NCBI GenBank assembly: GCA_017504335.1
Contig: JAFVRI010000025.1
Span: 1-9,118, forward strand
Reading direction: 5' to 3'
Length of the DNA stretch: 9,118 bases
From: Clostridia bacterium
Lineage (GTDB): Bacteria; Bacillota; Clostridia; Oscillospirales; CAG-272
Of this stretch, positions 1-6,583 are shown in pieces. The translations under genes were made by a program, and so were the position numbers. Position 1 is the first letter of the stretch. Each line of letters opens with the position of its first letter. A model generated the notes under the pieces. The model made no database searches. It saw only the letters and a list, made by a program, of their open reading frames with translations, and was not told the DNA's origin.

Positions 1-1
1 C

Positions 2-1204
2 CTTGTCCGTTCGGGGCTTTCCGACAGTGATCGCGCCCTTTGCTCCGCCCTCGTTTACGGAGTGACCGAGCGACGGATCACCCTCGATCATCGGATCGCT
101 TCCCTGTCCTCCCGTCCCACGGAGCAGCTTGACCTTGCGGTCAGAACCGCTCTTCGATTGGGGCTTTACCAGCTTTCCTATATGGATCGCATTCCCGCCC
201 ATGCCGCTGTCAATGAAACGGTCGCGCTGGTTTCCAAAAAGGCATCAGGCTTTGTCAATGCCATTCTTCGGAGCGCCCAACGCACACCCGTTCACACCCT
301 TCCGGATGAGATCGACACGGCAAACTATCTGTCCGTGAAATATTCGGTGGGCAAGCCCTTGGTGGAAAAGCTTCTGCCCGTATTTGGCAAGGAAGAAGCC
401 GAGGTACTCTTTACCGCCTTCGGCTCGGTTCCCCCCACCACTCTTTCGGTCAATACCTTGAAAATTTCCCGTGAGGAGCTGGCGACCCATATCGACGGTG
501 CCGCTCCTACTCCCTTTTCTCCAAGAGGTCTTGCGGTTCGCGGCTCGATCCGATCGCTGTTTGGATTTGAGGAAGGACTCTTTTTTGTTCAGGACGAGGC
601 ATCTCAGATCGCCGTGGAGGCGTTGGGTGCGGAGCAGGGTGAGACGGTCATGGACATTTGCGCCTGCCCCGGCTCCAAAAGCTTTGGCTCTGCCATTCGC
701 ATGAAGAATGAAGGAACGATCCTTGCCTTTGACCTCCACGAGAAAAAGCTCCCCCTGATCGCCTCGGGAGCGACACGCTTGGGGATCGACATCATCACCC
801 CCGCCGTCCGTGACGGCAGAGATCCTCTGCCCGAGTGGTTCGGCAAAGCCGACCGCGTTCTCTGTGACGTTCCCTGCTCCGGCTTTGGCGTGCTTGCCAA
901 AAAGCCCGAGCTTCGCTATAAGGACCCCGCCGCCTCCTCAGCACTGCCCGACATTCAGCTGGCAATTCTGGAGAATGCCTGCCGATATGTAAGGGCGGGC
1001 GGAATACTTCTCTATTCTACCTGCACGATTCTCCCCGAGGAAAACGAGGGCAATGTGACCCGTTTTCTGGAACGGCACCCCGAATTTGTCCTCGAGCCCT
1101 TTTCGGTAGGGGATCTTTCGGTTCCTTCGGGAAGCATCACCCTTTTGCCCCACATCCATCACACCGACGGCTTTTTCGTCGCCAAATTCAAAAAGCAAGG
1201 ATGA
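2..1204 (+). CDS. rsmB: 16S rRNA (cytosine-C5)-methyltransferase RsmB, 5' end outside the window
   Basis: RsmB transfers a methyl group from S-adenosylmethionine to C5 of a cytosine in 16S rRNA (C967 in E. coli). The open frame runs back to base 2 without a stop, and the residues before the GTG at 62 (LSDSDRALCSALVYGVTERR) are typical of the NusB-like RNA-binding domain, so that GTG is internal and the true start lies upstream. Numbering the 400 visible residues, the NusB-like domain fills roughly the first 100. The Rossmann methyltransferase domain follows, with SAM-binding motif I DICACPGSK at about 218, and the two cysteines of m5C enzymes in DVPCSG (C292) and YSTCT (C341). Motif I differs from the common CAAPGGK form but keeps the shape. 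The stop overlaps the first ATG of rlmN (ATGA), implying translational coupling. RsmB next to RlmN is the usual Firmicute arrangement. Identification is very secure. Confidence 0.96.
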   Translation, partial: LVRSGLSDSDRALCSALVYGVTERRITLDHRIASLSSRPTEQLDLAVRTALRLGLYQLSYMDRIPAHAAVNETVALVSKKASGFVNAILRSAQRTPVHTLPDEIDTANYLSVKYSVGKPLVEKLLPVFGKEEAEVLFTAFGSVPPTTLSVNTLKISREELATHIDGAAPTPFSPRGLAVRGSIRSLFGFEEGLFFVQDEASQIAVEALGAEQGETVMDICACPGSKSFGSAIRMKNEGTILAFDLHEKKLPLIASGATRLGIDIITPAVRDGRDPLPEWFGKADRVLCDVPCSGFGVLAKKPELRYKDPAASSALPDIQLAILENACRYVRAGGILLYSTCTILPEENEGNVTRFLERHPEFVLEPFSVGDLSVPSGSITLLPHIHHTDGFFVAKFKKQG

Positions 1205-2289
1205 ACGCATCAATGGATCAAACAACAACAAAAAAAGATCTGCTTTCCCTTCTGCCCGAGGAGCTTTGTGCGCTGATTCTCTCGCTGGGAGAGCCGAAAT
1301 ACAGAGCCGAGCAGATGTTCTCCCCCATGCATCACGGCATCTCCCCCGAGGAGATGACCAACATCGGCAAAGCCCTCAAGGGAAAGCTCTCGGAGGTCTC
1401 CTACTATTTTCTTCCCACCGTACGCCGCAAGCTGGTTTCCGCCATTGACGGAACGGTCAAGTATCTCTTTTCCCTCCGTGACGGCAACTGTGTGGAAAGC
1501 GTGGTCATGAAATACAAGCACGGCAACACCATCTGCATTTCCTCTCAGGTAGGATGCCGCATGGGATGCACCTTTTGCGCCTCCACCATTGGCGGAAAGG
1601 TACGCGATCTGCTTCCCTCCGAGATGCTGGGTCAGATCATTGCCGCCGAGCGGGACATGGGTGAGCGAATCTCCAACATCGTTATGATGGGCATCGGAGA
1701 GCCCTTGGACAATTACGACAACGTCATTCGCTTTCTGACCCTTGTAGGTCACGAAAAGGGCTTGAACATCGGATACCGCCATATCTCCCTTTCAACCTGC
1801 GGATTGGTTTCGGGCATCGATAAGCTGGCGCGGGAGAATTTCCCCATTACCCTTTCGATCTCGCTTCATGCCTCGGACAATGAGACCAGAAGCGCCATCA
1901 TGCCCGTCAACAAAAAATGGAGCATTGAGGAGCTGCTTGCCGCCTGCCGCCGTTATTACGGTGTCACGGGACGCAGGATCTCCTTTGAATATACCCTCAT
2001 TGCGGGAAAGAACGATTCCCCCGAGGCGGCAAGCAATCTTGCCCGTCTGCTCAACAGCGCCCTTCGTTCTCCAAAGGATTCCGCCACCTTCCCCATTCAC
2101 GTGAATCTGATTCCCGTCAACCCTGTGACCGAGACCGACTTCTCCGCTTCGGATCAAGCCGCCATCGACCGATTTGCCGCGATCCTTGAGAAAAAGGGAA
2201 TCCGTGCCACGGTCCGCCGACGTCTCGGATCGGACATCAATGCCTCTTGCGGTCAGCTTCGCCGTGCCGAGGAGCAGAAGGATACGTAA
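1201..2289 (+). CDS. rlmN: Dual-specificity 23S rRNA A2503 / tRNA A37 C2-methyltransferase RlmN (radical SAM)
   Basis: RlmN methylates C2 of adenosine 2503 in 23S rRNA and of A37 in some tRNAs using a [4Fe-4S] cluster and two SAM molecules. The cluster-binding CxxxCxxC is visible as C119, C123, C126 (CRMGCTFC). The two cysteines of the ping-pong mechanism are C112, in CISSQVGC, and C350, in ASCGQLRR near the C-terminus. The radical SAM glycine motif MMGIGEPLDN and the full 362-residue length fit the family. The ATG at 1201 overlaps the rsmB stop but has AAGG touching it, too close to serve as a ribosome binding site. The ATG at 1213 has AAGGA 11 bases upstream and may be the real start, giving 358 residues. 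The sequence cannot settle the start, but the function is secure. Confidence 0.97.
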   Translation: MNASMDQTTTKKDLLSLLPEELCALILSLGEPKYRAEQMFSPMHHGISPEEMTNIGKALKGKLSEVSYYFLPTVRRKLVSAIDGTVKYLFSLRDGNCVESVVMKYKHGNTICISSQVGCRMGCTFCASTIGGKVRDLLPSEMLGQIIAAERDMGERISNIVMMGIGEPLDNYDNVIRFLTLVGHEKGLNIGYRHISLSTCGLVSGIDKLARENFPITLSISLHASDNETRSAIMPVNKKWSIEELLAACRRYYGVTGRRISFEYTLIAGKNDSPEAASNLARLLNSALRSPKDSATFPIHVNLIPVNPVTETDFSASDQAAIDRFAAILEKKGIRATVRRRLGSDINASCGQLRRAEEQKDT

Positions 2290-2301
2290 CGTCCGTCCCC
2301 T

Positions 2302-2333
2302 CTCGTCTCTACATATTCCATAAAGGAGACGAG
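2302..2333 (+). promoter_or_regulatory. Inverted repeat overlapping the Shine-Dalgarno of the PASTA gene
   Basis: CTCGTCTC at 2302-2309 is perfectly complementary to GAGACGAG at 2326-2333, with a 16-base loop; T2310 and G2325 can add a wobble pair. The ribosome binding site AAAGGAG (2322-2328) is partly inside the right arm, and the ATG follows at 2336. If the stem forms in mRNA, GGAG is paired and initiation is hampered. The repeat is directly visible; its regulatory role is inferred. There is no U-run after it, so it is not a factor-independent terminator. Confidence 0.5.
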
Positions 2334-2335
2334 CC

Positions 2336-3529
2336 ATGAAATACAAATTCACCCCATCCAAAAAGGAGCGGAATCCCCGCTCCTCTCATGTATCCATACG
2401 TCTGAAGGGCTCGGACAAGCTGCGTCCGATTCCACCCTCCCGATTTTACCGTCTGTCCGATCCTGAGCCCTTTTTACAGGTCGGAAACAAGCGAAAGGCA
2501 CCCAATCGCTTTCGCATCGCCGTGAAGCGGGTAGCAGACGGCTATCGCGCTCTGTTTGCCCGAATGCGGCAAAAAAGAAAGCATCGAAGGGAATGGCTGA
2601 CTCTCCGTCTGCTCCGCCGTTTGTGTCTTTGGACAGGAGCGGCTACTGCCCTGACCCTTTGCGTTATTTTCCTAGTCATCTTTGCCCCTTTTGGACGCCC
2701 CTATATGACCCTGACGGTTCCCGATCTGACGGGAAAGACGCTTTCCTCCCTTTCCACGGAGGAGCTTCCCTTGAATCTGATCGTACACTATGAGAAAAAT
2801 CCCTCTTATTCCCCCGACACGGTGATCTCTCAAATCCCCCGCGGAGGTGTCAGCCGACGGATCTATTCCTCGGAAGCCTATCCCGATTTGGTTCTCACCG
2901 TCAGTCAAGCACCCGCGGCATATACCTTGGAGGATCTGTCGGGGAAATCCCTGCGGGATGCCTCGCTGGTCCTTCAGAATCGATCTCTTCGGGTAACAGC
3001 GACCGAGGAATATTCCTCCCGTCCCCTTGGAACCGTCCTGTCCACCGATCCGCCAAGCGGCACGTCTCTTTATGAGGGCGATACCGTCACGTTGCGCGTC
3101 AGCGGCGGTCAGAAGCCGCGCCGTGCCTACGTGCCCGATCTTTCGGGGCTTTCGGAATCTGCCGCCCGTGACCGTTTGCAATATGCGGGGCTTTCGGTAG
3201 GAAGAATCCAATATCAGATCTCATCCCTTCCCATGGGTACGGTCATCGACCAGCAAATCCCCGCTTATACCATGGTACAGGCAAGCACCGAGATCTCCTT
3301 TTGCGTGAGTCTCGGAGACCGATATATGCTCAAGACCGTTCCCGATCTGTACGGTCGAAGCGAGACCGAAGCCGCCGGGCTGTTGCGGGAATACGGCTTG
3401 ACGGTGGGCCGTGTCTATCCCATCGGCAATGCCGCTCCTCGCGGTACGGTGATTTCCCAATCCCCTCTGCCCGGCACTCCTCTGACCTCCTCCGTGTGGT
3501 CGGTGGATATTTACGTCAGCTCGCCTTAA
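2336..3529 (+). CDS. Single-pass membrane protein with four PASTA domains and no kinase domain
   Basis: This 397-residue protein starts with about 95 very basic, cytoplasmic residues rich in Arg and Lys. A membrane segment follows at about 96-119 (LCLWTGAATALTLCVIFLV), then four PASTA repeats: about 126-190 (LTVPDL to VLTVS), 193-257 (ending VTLRVSG), 265-327 (YVPDLSG to ISFCVSLG) and 335-397 (VPDLYGR to the end). PASTA domains bind muropeptides or uncrosslinked peptidoglycan and normally form the outer half of PrkC/Stk1 kinases or of some penicillin-binding proteins. This gene sits exactly where prpC-prkC lie in many Firmicutes, yet no glycine loop, catalytic HRD or DFG motif is visible in it. 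The basic N-tail could contact a partner, nucleic acid or acidic lipids. It starts at an ATG behind AAAGGAG. The architecture is clear; a role as wall sensor or scaffold is inference. Confidence 0.9.
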   Translation: MKYKFTPSKKERNPRSSHVSIRLKGSDKLRPIPPSRFYRLSDPEPFLQVGNKRKAPNRFRIAVKRVADGYRALFARMRQKRKHRREWLTLRLLRRLCLWTGAATALTLCVIFLVIFAPFGRPYMTLTVPDLTGKTLSSLSTEELPLNLIVHYEKNPSYSPDTVISQIPRGGVSRRIYSSEAYPDLVLTVSQAPAAYTLEDLSGKSLRDASLVLQNRSLRVTATEEYSSRPLGTVLSTDPPSGTSLYEGDTVTLRVSGGQKPRRAYVPDLSGLSESAARDRLQYAGLSVGRIQYQISSLPMGTVIDQQIPAYTMVQASTEISFCVSLGDRYMLKTVPDLYGRSETEAAGLLREYGLTVGRVYPIGNAAPRGTVISQSPLPGTPLTSSVWSVDIYVSSP

Positions 3530-3574
3530 AAGAATCCTATGAAAATCCCCACATTATATAAATAAGGAATTACT

Positions 3575-4504
3575 ATGAATCAAACCAACGGAAAAATTCT
3601 AAAGGGAGTCGGCGGACTTTACACGGTCCGACTGCTGGACTCCGAGGATCTGCCTGTAGGTACGGAGGTCTCCTGCCGTGCCAGAGGCTCCTTTCGTCAT
3701 GAAGGAATCTCTCCTCTGCCGGGCGACACCGTCGTCCTCGGTCATTCGGAGGAGGGAGACTACGTCATCGATACCATCGCCGACCGTCGTAATTTCCTCA
3801 TTCGTCCTCCCATGGCAAATCTGGATTACCTCTTTGTGACCATGGCAGCAGCAGCCCCCACTCCCATTTTGATCACACAGGACAAGCTCCTTTCCATTTC
3901 CGAGCATAACGGCATTGAGCCTATTGTGGTCATCACCAAGCGAGAGCTGAATCCCGCCTATGCGGAGGAGCTGGAATCGATCTACAAAACCGCGGGCTTT
4001 GTCTGCTTTTCCCTCAGCGCGGAAACGGGCGAGGGGGTCGCTCCCCTCTCGGAATGGATCGAAGCGCACCTGCCCGAAAAGATCGCCGCCTTTGCGGGGG
4101 CATCGGGCATCGGAAAATCCACGCTGCTCAATTCCCTCTTTCCTCAGCTGAAGCTCTCCACCTCGGAGATCAGCCGAAAGATCGAGCGCGGACGTCATAC
4201 CACCCGAAAGGTGGAGCTTTTCCCGCTGTCGGATACCTCCGATTGCGGCTACATCGCCGATACTCCCGGCTTCTCCATGCTGGACTTTGAGCGCTTCGAT
4301 TTCTTTGATTGCGAGGATCTCCCGGAAACCATGCGGGAATTTATCCCCTATATCGGAGCATGCAAATACACCAAATGCTCTCATACCAAGGAGGAGGGCT
4401 GCGCGATTTTGGCGGCAGTTCGCAGGGGAGAGATCCCAAAATCCCGTCATGACAGCTATGTGGAGCTGCATGGCATTTTAAAAAACAAGAAAAAATGGAA
4501 ATAA
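3575..4504 (+). CDS. rsgA: Ribosome small-subunit-dependent GTPase RsgA (YloQ/CpgA type)
   Basis: RsgA is a circularly permuted GTPase that acts late in 30S subunit assembly and is activated by the 30S particle. The order of parts matches: an N-terminal OB fold (about 1-75), then the G4-like TKRE at 121-124 in place of NKxD, the P-loop GASGIGKS at 175-182, the threonine-containing switch region around GRHTTRK, and G3 DTPGF at 229-233. The C-terminal zinc knuckle is C263-x4-C268-x-H270-x5-C276. The length of 309 is normal. AAGGA lies six bases before the ATG. In Bacillus subtilis the orthologue CpgA is a PrkC substrate, which makes the missing kinase upstream noteworthy. thiN follows after only 12 bases; rpe, often between the two, is absent. 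Identification is secure. Confidence 0.97.
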   Translation: MNQTNGKILKGVGGLYTVRLLDSEDLPVGTEVSCRARGSFRHEGISPLPGDTVVLGHSEEGDYVIDTIADRRNFLIRPPMANLDYLFVTMAAAAPTPILITQDKLLSISEHNGIEPIVVITKRELNPAYAEELESIYKTAGFVCFSLSAETGEGVAPLSEWIEAHLPEKIAAFAGASGIGKSTLLNSLFPQLKLSTSEISRKIERGRHTTRKVELFPLSDTSDCGYIADTPGFSMLDFERFDFFDCEDLPETMREFIPYIGACKYTKCSHTKEEGCAILAAVRRGEIPKSRHDSYVELHGILKNKKKWK

Positions 4505-4516
4505 GGAGGACGTATC

Positions 4517-5140
4517 ATGCGAGCCTTGATTTATACGGGCGGTTCCATTGACCCCTCCCGTATCACCGAGCATCCCAAGGGAGACGATCTCTGCATCGCC
4601 GCCGATTCGGGACTTGCCAATGCCGAAGCGCTTGGCGTAACCCCCGCCATTGTTCTTGGCGATTTTGATTCCATCGGAAAAGCAAAGATTCCCGAAAAGG
4701 CAGAGGTACTTCGTGTTCCCGCCGAAAAGGATTTTACCGACACCCAGTTAGCGGTGGATACCGCCCTCAAGCGGGGAGCGGACGAGATCATACTCATCGG
4801 CGGACTTTCGGGCCGTCTCGACCACACCCTGTCCAATCTGGCGATCTTGGAGGATCTTCATGAAAAAAGGGCCCCCGCCATCATCACCGACGGCAAGAAC
4901 CGTGCCCGCTATCTCTTCTCAACCAGCACGCTGATCCCCAAAAGCGGTTACCGCTATCTCTCCCTTATCTGCCTGTCGGACAAGGCGAAGGGGGTATCGG
5001 TAGAGGGCTGTAAATATCCCTTGAAGAACGCGACCCTTACCCGCACCTTTCAATATGCCGTTTCCAACGAGCTTACAGGCAACTGCGCACTTGTCTCGGT
5101 ACGGAAGGGCGGGATTTATATCATAGAATCCACAGATTAA
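4517..5140 (+). CDS. thiN: Thiamine pyrophosphokinase
   Basis: The enzyme transfers pyrophosphate from ATP to thiamine to give the cofactor thiamine diphosphate in the cytoplasm. The 207-residue protein has the family landmarks: IAADSGL near residue 28, the acidic metal-binding LGDFDS (D49-F-D51-S), DFTDTQLA around 73-80, and GGLSGRLDHTLSN around 95-107, which contributes to nucleotide and thiamine binding. The C-terminal beta-rich half (from about 140) fits the thiamine-binding domain. It has one of the strongest ribosome binding sites in the window (AAGGAGG, seven bases before ATG) and lies 12 bases after rsgA, the common Firmicute pairing. I see no TPP riboswitch in the short gap, so expression probably follows the operon. 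A salvage enzyme is expected here; nothing is unusual in the protein. Confidence 0.96.
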   Translation: MRALIYTGGSIDPSRITEHPKGDDLCIAADSGLANAEALGVTPAIVLGDFDSIGKAKIPEKAEVLRVPAEKDFTDTQLAVDTALKRGADEIILIGGLSGRLDHTLSNLAILEDLHEKRAPAIITDGKNRARYLFSTSTLIPKSGYRYLSLICLSDKAKGVSVEGCKYPLKNATLTRTFQYAVSNELTGNCALVSVRKGGIYIIESTD

Positions 5141-5160
5141 TCTACATAAAGGAGAATTTC

Positions 5161-5886
5161 ATGGAATTCAACATCAATCACCCGTTTTTGTTTATTTGCG
5201 CGGGGCTGATCATTCTGGTCGTGCTGGCGCAATCGGTCTTTTTCCTTTACCGTGCGCTTCGCCGTGCCCGCGAACTTGGCATGGACAAGACCGTTCTCAA
5301 AAAGACCATCACCTCTTCTGCCATCTTTACTGTCGCTCCCGCCGTCTCGATCCTGGTAGGTGTGGTCATCCTTTCCAAAAAGCTGGGACTTGCCCTTCCT
5401 TGGCTTCGCCTGTCGGTCATCGGCTCCATCAGCTATGAGACCGTAGCGGCAGAAACCACGCTGGATCAATTTCCTAAGGGTACGGCCATTGGCGCTTCGG
5501 AGTTTGCCACCGTGCTCTGGGTCATGACCCTGGGTATCATCATCGGTCTTTTGCTGGTTCCGCTCTGCACCAAGAGGATCCAAAGCGGACTTAAAAGCAT
5601 GGAGAAAAAGGATGCCAAATGGGGCGAGATCTTCAACAATGCCATGTTTCTCGGTATGATCTCCGCCTTCCTCGGCTATGTGTTCTGTGACGTATCCACC
5701 GTCTTTTCGGGAGATACCAAGGGACTCATTCCCGTTTGCGTGATGGCTGCCTCCGCGCTTCTCATGCTGATCTGCGGTCTGTTGACCAAGGTTCTCAAGG
5801 CTCGCTGGATTACCGACTATGCCCTGCCCATCAGCCTGGTTGGCGGCATGGCTTCCGCCATCCCCTTCACGGCATGGCTTTCTTAA
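5161..5886 (+). CDS. DUF5058-type multispanning membrane protein, putative transporter subunit
   Basis: This 241-residue protein has about six hydrophobic segments: roughly 9-31, 50-72, 112-135, 158-180, 189-209 and 217-239. A moderately hydrophobic stretch rich in Gly, Ser and Glu (LRLSVIGSISYETVAAE, about 81-97) could be re-entrant. The N-terminal pattern NHPFLFICAGLIILVVLAQ, followed by a charged RALRRARELGMDK loop, matches my recollection of the DUF5058 family, whose function is unknown. There is no ATP-binding motif, signal peptide or catalytic motif. The strong site AAAGGAG precedes the ATG, 20 bases after thiN. A second membrane gene and an M20 peptidase follow within 18 and 10 bases, pointing to a shared function such as moving a peptide or amino-acid conjugate. 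The membrane character is certain, the family name likely, and the transport role inferred. Confidence 0.75.
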   Translation: MEFNINHPFLFICAGLIILVVLAQSVFFLYRALRRARELGMDKTVLKKTITSSAIFTVAPAVSILVGVVILSKKLGLALPWLRLSVIGSISYETVAAETTLDQFPKGTAIGASEFATVLWVMTLGIIIGLLLVPLCTKRIQSGLKSMEKKDAKWGEIFNNAMFLGMISAFLGYVFCDVSTVFSGDTKGLIPVCVMAASALLMLICGLLTKVLKARWITDYALPISLVGGMASAIPFTAWLS

Positions 5887-5904
5887 GAAAGGAGGAAACC
5901 GATC

Positions 5905-6573
5905 ATGAAACGTCAAAATGAAACCTACTTAGACAGCGTACACCGTCACGGACGGATCTGGGGTCTTTCTCTCTTTTTCCTGATCCTTATATTCCCCGTT
6001 GCGGTTTGTCTCTTCTTCGGTGTGTTCCCTCAATGGGACGCCCTATTTACCGGTATTCTTGCCATTCTTCCCATGTATTGGGCAGTAGGAATTGTGGAAA
6101 TGTTCACCTTTGTTCCCATGCTGGGCGCAGGCGGTGCGTACCTCTCCTTTGTGACGGGTAACATCTCCAACCTGAAACTTCCCTGTGCCCTGGATGCCAT
6201 GGAGCGTGCCAAGGTCAAGCCCTCCTCGGAGGAAGGAGAGATCATCTCCACCATCTCCATTGCGGTATCGGGCATCGTTACCACGCTGATCATCATTTTG
6301 GGTGTCATCTTCATTGTTCCCCTGACCCCTCTTCTGAATGCTCCCGTATTGGCACCTGCCTTTGATATGATTCTGCCCGCACTCTTCGGAGGCCTTGCCG
6401 TGGTCTTTATTTCCAAGAACGCAAAGCTTTCCATCGCTCCCATCATTCTAATGCTGGCTCTCTTCATTTTTGTTCCCGCATTGAACGCAAGCACGGTAGG
6501 CATTATGGTTCCCGTTGGTGTTGTGTTCACCGTTGCCGTGGCGCGCATCCTTTACAAAAAGGGAAAGCTTTGA
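5905..6573 (+). CDS. Multispanning membrane protein, probable partner of the DUF5058 protein
   Basis: I do not recognise a named family. The 222-residue protein has a short charged N-tail, hydrophobic segments at roughly 17-40, 45-86 (one long stretch or two segments), 111-140, 148-168, 172-190 and 192-216, and ends in a basic KKGKL tail. The region after FTFVPMLGAGGAYLSF (67-82) is rich in Gly, Asn and Ser and includes GNISNLKLPCA, which may be a broken helix in a transport path. Like its neighbour, it carries an F-T-x-x-P motif (F67 to P71 here, F56 to P60 there), then a polar loop, then a long hydrophobic helix ending in VPL, hinting at two related halves of one complex. AAAGGAGG precedes the ATG, 18 bases after the DUF5058 gene. 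A two-component permease is inferred, mainly from context. Confidence 0.72.
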   Translation: MKRQNETYLDSVHRHGRIWGLSLFFLILIFPVAVCLFFGVFPQWDALFTGILAILPMYWAVGIVEMFTFVPMLGAGGAYLSFVTGNISNLKLPCALDAMERAKVKPSSEEGEIISTISIAVSGIVTTLIIILGVIFIVPLTPLLNAPVLAPAFDMILPALFGGLAVVFISKNAKLSIAPIILMLALFIFVPALNASTVGIMVPVGVVFTVAVARILYKKGKL

Positions 6574-6583
6574 TAGGTGAGAC

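Noticed and set aside
2336..2620. Remnant of a Hanks-type kinase domain in the N-tail of the PASTA protein
   Set aside because: The tail is short and basic, with no glycine loop, invariant lysine motif, HRD or DFG, so there is no sign of a decayed kinase in the visible sequence.
3539..3565. Eight-codon ATG frame between the PASTA gene and rsgA
   Set aside because: It has no Shine-Dalgarno at a proper distance and is too short to support as a leader peptide.
3599..4471. 290-codon minus strand open frame opposite rsgA
   Set aside because: It is a shadow of the GTPase gene, whose motifs are all on the + strand.
4505..4516. TPP riboswitch upstream of thiN
   Set aside because: The gap to rsgA is only 12 bases and no THI-box-like sequence was seen before the gene.
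5137..5916. 259-codon minus strand open frame opposite the DUF5058 gene
   Set aside because: Its composition is charged and repetitive, as expected for the antisense of a C-ending, hydrophobic coding frame. The + strand frame has a ribosome binding site, membrane helices and operon spacing.
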